A DNA stretch of 10,319 bases from Clostridia bacterium. Lineage in GTDB: Bacteria > Bacillota_A > Clostridia > Christensenellales > Borkfalkiaceae. A program made the translations under genes and the position numbers. The DNA lies in the NCBI GenBank assembly GCA_017456945.1, contig JAFTIK010000098.1, positions 1-10,319 on the forward strand, given 5' to 3'. The notes beneath the pieces are model-generated. The model did no database searches, was not told where the DNA came from, and saw only the letters and a program-made list of their open reading frames with translations. This document shows positions 1 through 6,617 of this stretch, piece by piece. Every line of letters starts with the position of its first letter. The stretch's first letter is position 1.

Positions 1-254
1 CGCCAAGCCGACATAGTGTTTACGTTTGGTTTTGTATTGTCGGAAGTGCTTTGCTCGTTCTTAATGTTAAGCATAACCATCTCTTTAGACGTATAGCCTG
101 CGTTCACTACGAAAGTGAATACTGCGCCTGCTACGATTACAATCATAAAGACGATTAACATCAACGTTAAATTCTTTCTGAGAATAAATAATATATCTCT
201 GATACTTCTGGTATTGTTCTCGCGAACTGGTTGTTGCAAGTTTTCGTTTTCCAT
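1..254 (-). CDS. Wzz/CpsC-like polysaccharide chain-length determinant, N-terminal part only
   Basis: Only the first 84 codons are present; the gene runs off the left edge of the window. I translated it by eye from the ATG at 252-254. A short polar cytoplasmic N-terminus (residues 1-20, MENENLQQPVRENN...) leads into RDILFILRKN and one strong membrane segment at about residues 29-50. A periplasmic/extracellular stretch begins GYTSKEMVMLNI. This layout (short tail, LLRRKW-like basic patch, TM1, then a Y.S...L.I strand) is typical of the Wzz/CpsC/YveK co-polymerase family, which controls polysaccharide chain length and in Gram-positives partners a CpsD-type tyrosine kinase. An AAGGAG box (268-273) lies inside the last codons of the upstream kinase gene, with a rather long 13-base spacing, so translation is probably coupled. 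The second membrane segment and C-terminus are not visible, so the family call rests on the N-terminus and context. Confidence 0.6.
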   Translation of the reverse strand, partial: MENENLQQPVRENNTRSIRDILFILRKNLTLMLIVFMIVIVAGAVFTFVVNAGYTSKEMVMLNIKNEQSTSDNTKPNVNTMSAW

Positions 255-264
255 CTCAGAACTT

Positions 265-1362
265 CTACTCCTTGTAAATTTTATCTAAAAGATTATCTAT
301 TTGCTTTTTCTTTTTTAATATGTCTTTTGCAAGCGCAAGTTGGTTTCTCGCCCTAACTAGATTGTGTTCGGGATATTTTATCTTAAAATACTTATCCCCC
401 GAAACGTAATCGCCTAAAAACCTAATTGAAAGTTCAACCGCCATTGTTAAAACGCCTAAATTAAGGGTGCTTTTTTCAAGGTCTGTAAGTTTATTCTTTA
501 TATCGCTAACAAATCCCTTAGTAAACGCTTGATACTTTTCAAGGTCTAATTTAACTAGGTCGTAATTGCTTTCGTCTTCAAAACAAGTACTTGCTATAGA
601 ACGAATAGCGTCGCCAAAGTCAAAGGCTACCGCGCCCGGCATTACCGTATCTAAATCTAAAACGGCTAGCGGTTGGTTGGTATTTTTATCAAAACTAACG
701 TTGTTACACTTGGTATCGTTATGCGTTACGCGAAGTGGTAAACTTCCGTTATCCAAATATTCTTGAAGAAGACAAGCCTGCCTTTCCATCCCTAAAAGGG
801 CTTCTACGTCTGCCTTAACTTCTTCCACCCTACCCAAAGGGTCTTCCGAAACGGCTTTTCTAAAATCTGCAAAACGCTTTTTAGTGTTGTGAAAATCGGG
901 AATAGTAATAGCAAGAGAATCCGCCCTAAACCCGTCTAAACAATTTTGGAACAAGCCGAACGCTTTGCCAACCTTTTCTATAAGCGAAAGATCTTCTACG
1001 CTATCGTAGGTAACTGCATCCGTTATAAAATGATAACATCTCCAGTATTCGCCAAGATCGTCTATATAATAGGGGCGCTCGTCGTCTTTTGCAGTAACTA
1101 CGCACAAAACGAACTTATCTATCGCCAACCCTTTACGCAAAACGTTCTTTCTAACGTAGGCGGTTACCCTTATGATATTGTCCATTACGGCGTCAGGGTG
1201 ATGAAAAACACGCTTATTTATTCTTTGAATAATGTAGTGTTCTTCTTTTTCATTATCGCTAAACTTTACAAGATAAGTAGAATTGATGTTTCCCGTAGTC
1301 AATTCTTCGTACCCTATAAGTTTTCCTTCGGTATTAAAGGAATTGCAAATCTTTTCTATCAA
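265..1362 (-). CDS. NahK-like N-acetylhexosamine 1-kinase (APH/choline kinase fold phosphotransferase)
   Basis: This 365-residue cytoplasmic kinase belongs to the aminoglycoside-phosphotransferase fold. Visible motifs are an ATP-loop-like TTGNINSTYLV (22-32), the catalytic loop VTHNDTKCNNV (212-222; D216 the likely base), and the metal/ATP motif LDLDTVMPG (235-243; D236 or D238), followed by DFGDAIR (248-254). The HNDTK..N and LDLDTVMPG wording and the length (bifidobacterial NahK is about 359 residues) match N-acetylhexosamine 1-kinases, which make GlcNAc-1-P or GalNAc-1-P from the free sugar and ATP. The start is TTG at 1360-1362, because an AGGGGG box (1370-1375) sits 7 bases upstream and no better start exists. 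A promoter lies just upstream. The gene is followed after 10 bases by a Wzz-like gene, which suggests supply of activated sugar for polysaccharide. Substrate is inferred; another hexose 1-kinase of the same family is possible, and antibiotic resistance is unlikely. Confidence 0.8.
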   Translation of the reverse strand: MIEKICNSFNTEGKLIGYEELTTGNINSTYLVKFSDNEKEEHYIIQRINKRVFHHPDAVMDNIIRVTAYVRKNVLRKGLAIDKFVLCVVTAKDDERPYYIDDLGEYWRCYHFITDAVTYDSVEDLSLIEKVGKAFGLFQNCLDGFRADSLAITIPDFHNTKKRFADFRKAVSEDPLGRVEEVKADVEALLGMERQACLLQEYLDNGSLPLRVTHNDTKCNNVSFDKNTNQPLAVLDLDTVMPGAVAFDFGDAIRSIASTCFEDESNYDLVKLDLEKYQAFTKGFVSDIKNKLTDLEKSTLNLGVLTMAVELSIRFLGDYVSGDKYFKIKYPEHNLVRARNQLALAKDILKKKKQIDNLLDKIYKE

Positions 1363-1390
1363 AATTAATCCCCCTAAAATACTATTTATT

Positions 1391-1418
1391 ATTTTACCAC
1401 AAAAAATGAAAAAATCAA
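1391..1418 (-). promoter_or_regulatory. Promoter of the kinase-wzz operon
   Basis: On the minus strand, TTGATT (1413-1418) is separated by 16 bases from TAAAAT (1391-1396), with an extended -10 TGTGG immediately before it. Transcription would begin near 1384, giving a leader of about 22 bases that carries the AGGGGG ribosome site and the TTG start at 1362. The rest of the 1363-1483 gap is very AT-rich and includes a 16-bp pure A/T palindrome at 1437-1452. I see no clear GC-rich terminator for the ABC gene upstream, so some read-through into the kinase is possible. Confidence 0.55.
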
Positions 1419-1483
1419 ATAATATTTACCCTTTTTTAATTATATATAATTATTTTAAGCTTTTTACCTACGTTTAACCCTTT

Positions 1484-3151
1484 TTAAGCATATTCTTCTA
1501 TGATTTTCTTATTAACAATCTTGATTTTACGATTACAAATTTCAAAAGCCGCCTTTTTATGCGATATTATAATTAAAGTGGAATTCTTCATTTCGCCAAG
1601 ATTTGCAAGAACTCGCCTTTCCGTATCTTCGTCTAAGGCGCTAGTCGCTTCGTCTAAAAGTATTACGGGGGCGTTACAAAGCACGGCTCTTGCTATGGCT
1701 ATTCTTTGAACTTGACCTTCTGAAAGCCCAACGCCGTTTTCGCCGACCAAAGTTTCTAGCCCGTCAGGAAGTTCATCAACGAATTCTTTAGCGCAACTCA
1801 CCTTTAACGCGTAATCTATTTCTTCTTGACTTGCATCCGTCTTGATAAAGGTTACGTTATCTTTTAAACTACCGCTAAACAACATATTGCCTTGTGGAAC
1901 GTAGGAAAAAAGCGTTCTCGTAGAGCCGTCTAAATTAATCTTGCCGTCTTTGGTCTCCAAGAATATTTCTCCGTCGTTAGTTGGATAAACGCCTAGCATA
2001 AGTTTCATAAGCGTACTCTTACCTATCCCAGACGAGCCGTGAATAGCAACAAAGTCCCCCTTATTAATATATAGGTCGGCATTGTCTAGCACGATATCTC
2101 TATCGTAAGCAAAACTTACGTTAGAAACGGTTATGCCTTTCATATTTTCATATAAATCTCTACCATTTTTAAATTCGCCAGAACTTTCGTTTTCCACGTC
2201 TTCTATTTCCATAAGTCGTTCTGCAGACGCAAGCATTGCGTAGTATTTCGGGAACACGTTAGATAAGGACATAAACGGAACTTGCACGTTGTTTACTAGT
2301 TGTAATATTGCAGATAGCGAACCGTAAGACATTGCTACGGGGTTTGTAAGCATTATGCACGCCCCGTAGATGAGCGCGAAAAGATACCCTGCGCTAAATA
2401 TAAAGTTATAGGTAGCGTGCCCTAAAACCGAATAGTTTTTGCGCTTCATCTTAATCTTAAAATTCTTTTCTTGTAAAGTTTCCGCCTGCTTTTCTATTTT
2501 ATCGTTAACTGAAAAAACCTTAACTGCAAGCAAGTTCTCAATGCACTCTTGCATAAACGAACGCACTTTCCCGTCCGTTTCTTGCGTTCTCTTGTGTAAA
2601 CTTTTAAGTTTTCCCCTTAAAAGTCCAACGACAAGAAAAACCAAAGCACCAGCAACCGTAAACGCAACGGCAAAAATCCAGTCTAACAAAACTAACGCGA
2701 TAACTGCGCATACTAGCCTTGCAATAGCCGACACCACCGACGGAACGATAGAAGTTATGCCTTCGCTAACCACCGAAACGTCGCTAGTAAGCCTATTCAT
2801 AAGTTCACCGCTATGATAACCGTTTATCTTGTCGTGCTTTTTGGTGAGTATCTGCGAAAAGATACGGGTTTTATATTGCATTTCAAGTTTACCCCGAATA
2901 TGTTCGGTAAGCCCTGCAATGATAAAACGGAAAGCAAACTGCAAAACGACTATTCCACCTATGCCGATAGAATAGAATAAAAGTTTTTGAGAGTCGCCCT
3001 TTTCCGCCCCGTCTAATATGCCTTTTATTGCAAAGGCAAAAAGTATTGATAGCACGGAAAAAAAGGCGTTCGACAAAATGAGAACGATCATTTTGACACG
3101 CTCTTTTTTAGAAGTATCCGAAAGCCATTTAAGCGTTCTTTTGCCTTTCAT
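1484..3151 (-). CDS. ABC exporter half-transporter (type I, fused membrane and ATPase domains)
   Basis: This is a 555-residue half-transporter that should dimerise in the cytoplasmic membrane and use ATP to export a substrate such as a drug, lipid or peptide. Residues about 15-305 hold six membrane segments with the usual long cytoplasmic loops, including a GELMNRLTSDV coupling-helix region near 115-125. The nucleotide-binding domain follows: Walker A GSSGIGKST (372-380), Q-loop VPQG (Q420), signature LSEGQ (476-480), Walker B VILLDE (496-501) with the D-loop SALD, and switch histidine ISHKK (H531). All catalytic residues are present, so it should be active. I chose the ATG at 3149-3151: AAGGAG (3158-3163) lies 6 bases upstream of it, but directly abuts the other in-frame ATG at 3155-3157. 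The gene has its own promoter and diverges from the polymerase gene. The substrate cannot be read from sequence; lipid or glycolipid export would fit the neighbours, but that is inference. Confidence 0.9.
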   Translation of the reverse strand: MKGKRTLKWLSDTSKKERVKMIVLILSNAFFSVLSILFAFAIKGILDGAEKGDSQKLLFYSIGIGGIVVLQFAFRFIIAGLTEHIRGKLEMQYKTRIFSQILTKKHDKINGYHSGELMNRLTSDVSVVSEGITSIVPSVVSAIARLVCAVIALVLLDWIFAVAFTVAGALVFLVVGLLRGKLKSLHKRTQETDGKVRSFMQECIENLLAVKVFSVNDKIEKQAETLQEKNFKIKMKRKNYSVLGHATYNFIFSAGYLFALIYGACIMLTNPVAMSYGSLSAILQLVNNVQVPFMSLSNVFPKYYAMLASAERLMEIEDVENESSGEFKNGRDLYENMKGITVSNVSFAYDRDIVLDNADLYINKGDFVAIHGSSGIGKSTLMKLMLGVYPTNDGEIFLETKDGKINLDGSTRTLFSYVPQGNMLFSGSLKDNVTFIKTDASQEEIDYALKVSCAKEFVDELPDGLETLVGENGVGLSEGQVQRIAIARAVLCNAPVILLDEATSALDEDTERRVLANLGEMKNSTLIIISHKKAAFEICNRKIKIVNKKIIEEYA

Positions 3152-3178
3152 AAGCATCTCCTTAATATTATCTTTATA

Positions 3179-3207
3179 ATTTTACCATAAACAAAGTTTA
3201 TTTTCAA
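3179..3207 (-). promoter_or_regulatory. Promoter of the ABC transporter gene
   Basis: On the minus strand, TTGAAA (3202-3207), a 17-base spacer and TAAAAT (3179-3184) form a good vegetative promoter, with an extended -10 TATGG just upstream of TAAAAT. The start point would be near 3172, about 20 bases before the ATG, leaving just enough room for the AAGGAG at 3158-3163. Confidence 0.65.
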
Positions 3208-3234
3208 CCGATACGCCCAAAAATAATATTTTAC

Positions 3235-3254
3235 TCTTGATTATTTAATCAAGA
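3235..3254. promoter_or_regulatory. Perfect palindrome between divergent promoters, candidate shared operator
   Basis: TCTTGATTATTTAATCAAGA has two perfect 9-base arms (3235-3243 and 3246-3254) around a TT centre. It lies between the two -35 boxes (3202-3207 on minus, 3269-3274 on plus), about 27 bases from the first and 14 from the second. Symmetry and position suggest a site for a dimeric regulator shared by both genes. Lying upstream of both -35 boxes, it suits an activator or a looping repressor better than simple promoter blocking. The regulator is not in the window. A weak RNA hairpin is the alternative, but no gene reads into it. Confidence 0.45.
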
Positions 3255-3268
3255 TTTGCTCTTTTTAG

Positions 3269-3297
3269 TTGAAAAACTAGTTCTTTTAAGTTATAAT
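3269..3297 (+). promoter_or_regulatory. Promoter of the polymerase gene, likely giving a leaderless mRNA
   Basis: TTGAAA (3269-3274), a 17-base spacer and a consensus TATAAT (3292-3297) form the best-matched promoter in the window. The ATG of the downstream gene begins at 3304, only 6 bases after the -10 box, where transcription should start. No Shine-Dalgarno sequence precedes that ATG, consistent with a message whose first bases are the start codon. Confidence 0.7.
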
Positions 3298-3303
3298 GTT
3301 ATT

Positions 3304-4758
3304 ATGAATACTTTTTTTGGAAAAATCAATAGTAAACTTAATTGGTTAGCAGACAAACTTCAAGACTTCGTGTACGGGAACGTTTTCCCTATATGCGTAG
3401 CCCTTGCCGTTTTTGCTTTTTGGATAACAAACCTTTCGTTAGTTGGGTTCGGCATACTTTTATGTTGCCTTGCGTTGGTTTTTATTCTTTTTAAAGACCT
3501 TACCCCTGCGCTACCCTTCGTGTTTATGATACCTATGCCGTTTAGGGACATGTCTGTTTTCGGCTCTGCTGTGCCGTATATTTTTATCGGCGTTGCAGTT
3601 TTGGCTTTGATTATAAACTTTATAAGATTTCCTTGGAAAAAGTTTAAGCCCGATAGGCTTTTCTACGCGCATTTAGGGCTTTCCGCAGTAATGCTTTTGG
3701 GCGGATTATTCTCACAATACCTAGGGCTTTATTTAAGCGGTATAGGCACGATAGGAGTGGTTGGAATAGGCATGTTCGCGGTTTATATTTTAATTACTAA
3801 TCGCATTGCCCCGCCAAAGAACTGTGACGTTAAAATTAAATTTAGTCTTTCGCTAATAATTGCCGTTTGCCTTGCTTGCTTACAACTTCTTTACGCGGTA
3901 AGCGCAACCTATTTTTTTGATTATATGAGTTTCGGCGATATTTACGATATAATACCTGACGTTGAACGCAATCCCACTTTCTGTTGGGCTAATCTTTGTC
4001 ATTTCTCTTATTTAATTATGCTTACCGTGCCCTTCTGTTGCTATATGATGTTGCGATCTAATAAACTCTATCCTTGGTTCATATTATTAGCGTTTTTCTA
4101 CGTTTCTATGGTTGCTACTACTGGCGATATTCCGCTTGGGCTTTCCGTTCTTGCCCTTATACCCCTTGCAACTGCCGTTTACAAGAACTTAAAGGCGCAA
4201 CACGCAAAGATATTTAACACGCTATTCAAGTTGGCTTTACTTGCCTTAGCATTCGTTCTAACCCTTTTACTCGTTACGGGTTTGTTACAAGTTATAGTGG
4301 ATAAATTCTTAGTGTCTTTCTCAAACGACAACGGGCGCACGCGCTTATATATAAAGGCTTGGGGTTTGTTTTTAGAAAGCCCCGTATTCGGTGTTGGGCA
4401 CGGTCAATCGGCGTTTGCCATTATGAATTCCAACCTAAAATACGCGGGCGGTTTCTTCCACTCAACTATTCTACATACGCTAGCATCTTACGGCATAGTA
4501 GGCGTTTTAGCCTTTGCTTTTTTATACTACGCAAGATTTAAGGCGCTCGCAAAAAACGGCACTATCTTCGGTTATTTCGCTCTAATAGCCGTTTTACAGT
4601 TCGTAGTTTACGCTACGGTAGATAACGGCGAATATCATTTTACAACCTTATTCGTAACCGTTATCGTAGCGTTTACTAACCTTGTAAATAATAAAGGCAA
4701 CGACGATTTGCCGTTGCCTTTAATGCGCAATCCTTTAAATTCAGTTATCAATCGTTAA
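3304..4758 (+). CDS. O-antigen polymerase/ligase family membrane protein (Wzy/WaaL type)
   Basis: This 484-residue polytopic protein has about 11-12 hydrophobic segments spread from residue 27 to 460. It carries the family hallmark near the C-terminus: NGRTRLYIKAW..F..SPVFGVGHG (343-366) in the large extracytoplasmic loop, then FFHSTILHTLASYGIVG (384-400), with the conserved Arg (R345) and His (H386). Such proteins join lipid-linked oligosaccharide units into polymer (Wzy), or transfer them to an acceptor (WaaL-like), on the outer face of the membrane. The family name does not decide between these. I start at ATG 3304 because the promoter -10 ends at 3297; an in-frame TTG at 3256 would lie upstream of the transcription start and lacks a ribosome site. 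The gene stands alone on the plus strand between minus-strand genes, and its last 11 bases overlap the end of the dehydratase gene. Its tail also encodes a hairpin (4692-4722). Confidence 0.85.
   Translation: MNTFFGKINSKLNWLADKLQDFVYGNVFPICVALAVFAFWITNLSLVGFGILLCCLALVFILFKDLTPALPFVFMIPMPFRDMSVFGSAVPYIFIGVAVLALIINFIRFPWKKFKPDRLFYAHLGLSAVMLLGGLFSQYLGLYLSGIGTIGVVGIGMFAVYILITNRIAPPKNCDVKIKFSLSLIIAVCLACLQLLYAVSATYFFDYMSFGDIYDIIPDVERNPTFCWANLCHFSYLIMLTVPFCCYMMLRSNKLYPWFILLAFFYVSMVATTGDIPLGLSVLALIPLATAVYKNLKAQHAKIFNTLFKLALLALAFVLTLLLVTGLLQVIVDKFLVSFSNDNGRTRLYIKAWGLFLESPVFGVGHGQSAFAIMNSNLKYAGGFFHSTILHTLASYGIVGVLAFAFLYYARFKALAKNGTIFGYFALIAVLQFVVYATVDNGEYHFTTLFVTVIVAFTNLVNNKGNDDLPLPLMRNPLNSVINR
4692..4722 (-). 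terminator. Hairpin inside the polymerase 3' end, probable terminator of the dxs-capD operon
   Basis: TAAAGGCAACG (4692-4702) pairs perfectly with CGTTGCCTTTA (4712-4722) around a 9-base loop, an 11-bp stem. Read on the minus strand it begins about 25 bases after the TGA of the dehydratase gene and is followed by the moderately U-rich UUAUUUA. That fits an intrinsic terminator of modest strength. On the plus strand it lies in coding sequence (residues about 463-473 of the polymerase) and has no U-run after it. Confidence 0.5.
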
Positions 4759-6586
4759 ACTTTCTCGTGTCTATTTTATAAGTAGGTACGAGTTCGTGAA
4801 CGAGTTCCTTCATACGATCGGTTTCGTTGTACGCTTCAACGTATAATTCTTGTATCTTATCGAACAACGCCGTTTCGTCTATATCCAAAGGCTTACCGAT
4901 AGAAATCTTGTCGTTTGCAGTCTTTTGCAAACCTTCTTCTTTCATAAGCCTTTCTTCATATAATTTTTCACCCGGGCGAAGTCCGGTTATTTTTATGTCT
5001 ATATCCACGTTAGGCTCTAACCCACTTAACTTAATCATGTTTTCTGCAAGGTCGTAAATCCTTACGGGTTCGCCCATATCAAGCACGAAAATCTCTCCGC
5101 CTTTAGCGTACGCGCCCGCTTGCAATACCAAACTTACGGCTTCGGGAATAGTCATAAAATATCTTATAATATCCTTGTGCGTAACGGTTACAGGACCGCC
5201 TTCCGCAATCTGCTTTTTAAATAGCGGAATTACCGAACCGTTAGACCCTAACACGTTACCAAACCTTACGGCAACGTAATCGGTGTTATGGCGCTTATTC
5301 ATAGTTTGAACTATCATTTCGCAAATACGCTTGGTTGCCCCCATAATGTTGGTGGGGTTAACGGCTTTATCCGTACTGATGAGAACGAATTTTTCCACTC
5401 CGTAAACACCCGCAGCTTCTGCGACCTTATAAGTACCGCTAACGTTGTTCTTAACCGCTTCGTTCGGGCTATTTTCCATAAGCGGAACGTGTTTGTGCGC
5501 CGCTGCGTGAAAGACTATGTGCGGTCTGTATTTTTTGAAAATACTATTAATCTTCTTACTATCGCGAACGCTTGCGATAAGCACGGTTAAATTAAGGTTT
5601 TTATGATGTCTTTCAAGCTCCATCTGAATATCGTAAGCGTTGTTTTCGTAAATATCCACGATAATCAGTTGTTTGGGGTTATGTCTTGCTATCTGACGGC
5701 AAAGTTCGCTACCTATCGAGCCCCCGCCACCCGTAACGAGAATAACCTTATCTTCGATATAGCCCATAATTTCGTTAAGGTTAACTTGCACTTGTTCGCG
5801 CCCTAAAAGGTCTTGAATACTTACGTCTTTTACTTCGGCGATAGAAACCTTTCCGCTAGCAAGTTGGCTTACACTAGGTAAAACCTTAACCGTACAACGG
5901 GTTTTCTTACACTCTTTAACTATATCGCTCAAACGCTTCTTTGGAACGTTTGGCATTGCCACTATTATTTCGTCTATACAATATTCTTTAGAATACTTTA
6001 CGATAGTAGAAGTATTACCTACTATTTTAACTCCTTCAAGATGTTGCCCGATTTTGTTTTCGTCGTCGTCTATCAAGCAGACGGGAACTAAGTTGCTGTC
6101 TTTGGCGTTTTTCATTTCTCTAACGAGAGTGTCGCCCGCGCTACCTGCGCCTACCACCATTACCAACCTACCGTTACGCTTTAACAACTGGTTTCTTTGA
6201 TAGTTTTTAACAAAGAAGGTAAACCTTTTGAAAAATCTCGACGAGTAAAGCAATATGGTATAAACACACCCCGATATGAAAAACCAACCGGGATAAACGC
6301 GCCTAGTTATAAACGCAACGCAAAGATAATAAACGGTCATACCTAAACCGGAAACTACTATTCTCATACCGTCTGAATAGTTGGCAAACTTTGCAAGGTT
6401 TGAATAGAGTTTCAACGACGCGTTAAGTAATACGGCAAAACCTAGCGCAAACACGAAAAAGTACCAGTAAGGCCCAAGCATAACGGTTATATCTATAAGC
6501 GTTAACCAAACACCAACTACCGACGCCGCGGCAACCGACAACACGTCGAACAAAATAAATAAAAATGTCTTTAGGTTCTTATTCAT
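4748..6586 (-). CDS. Membrane-bound UDP-HexNAc 4,6-dehydratase, CapD/FlaA1/WbpM/PglF family
   Basis: This 612-residue protein has the long-form layout of the family. Four membrane segments (about 7-33, 40-60, 75-95, 100-117) are followed by a first Rossmann-like domain with VVGAGSAGDTL (144-154). A second NAD-binding extended-SDR domain has VTGGGGSIGSE (284-294), HAAAHKHVPLME (360-371), the catalytic stretch STDKAVNPTNIMGATKR (404-420, K419), RFGNVLGS (441-448) and LRPGEKLYEE (536-545). MGATK replaces the YxxxK of ordinary SDRs, as is normal here. These enzymes convert UDP-GlcNAc (or a close relative) into a 4-keto-6-deoxy sugar, the precursor of sugars such as QuiNAc, FucNAc or bacillosamine, at the inner face of the membrane. 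The ATG at 6584-6586 has AAGGAAGG (6591-6598) just upstream. It follows dxs by 31 bases, so the two are probably co-transcribed. The exact product sugar is not determinable. Confidence 0.93.
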   Translation of the reverse strand: MNKNLKTFLFILFDVLSVAAASVVGVWLTLIDITVMLGPYWYFFVFALGFAVLLNASLKLYSNLAKFANYSDGMRIVVSGLGMTVYYLCVAFITRRVYPGWFFISGCVYTILLYSSRFFKRFTFFVKNYQRNQLLKRNGRLVMVVGAGSAGDTLVREMKNAKDSNLVPVCLIDDDENKIGQHLEGVKIVGNTSTIVKYSKEYCIDEIIVAMPNVPKKRLSDIVKECKKTRCTVKVLPSVSQLASGKVSIAEVKDVSIQDLLGREQVQVNLNEIMGYIEDKVILVTGGGGSIGSELCRQIARHNPKQLIIVDIYENNAYDIQMELERHHKNLNLTVLIASVRDSKKINSIFKKYRPHIVFHAAAHKHVPLMENSPNEAVKNNVSGTYKVAEAAGVYGVEKFVLISTDKAVNPTNIMGATKRICEMIVQTMNKRHNTDYVAVRFGNVLGSNGSVIPLFKKQIAEGGPVTVTHKDIIRYFMTIPEAVSLVLQAGAYAKGGEIFVLDMGEPVRIYDLAENMIKLSGLEPNVDIDIKITGLRPGEKLYEERLMKEEGLQKTANDKISIGKPLDIDETALFDKIQELYVEAYNETDRMKELVHELVPTYKIDTRKFND

Positions 6587-6617
6587 ATTTCCTTCCTTTT
6601 CCCTATATCAAGGATAA

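Noticed and set aside
265..1362. Aminoglycoside resistance gene
   Set aside because: The fold is that of APH enzymes, but the HNDTK and LDLDTVMPG wording and the operon with a Wzz-like gene point to a sugar 1-kinase.
946..1368. 140-codon open frame on the plus strand
   Set aside because: It lies wholly antisense to the kinase gene, which has clear conserved motifs. It has no ribosome site and its translation resembles no protein family.
1437..1452. 16-bp A/T palindrome (TAATTATATATAATTA) as an operator or terminator
   Set aside because: It is made only of A and T in a very AT-rich gap, has no G:C pair to stabilise a terminator, and is expected by chance in such DNA.
2439..2816. 125-codon open frame on the plus strand
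   Set aside because: Antisense to the membrane domain of the ABC exporter; the Thr/Ser-rich, low-complexity translation is a shadow of codon bias.
3256..3303. Upstream TTG start extending the polymerase by 16 residues
   Set aside because: The extension covers the promoter itself (-35 and -10 boxes) and lacks a Shine-Dalgarno sequence, so it is probably not translated.
5288..5590. 100-codon open frame on the plus strand
   Set aside because: Antisense to the SDR domain of the dehydratase, where motif conservation on the other strand is unmistakable; no promoter or ribosome site.
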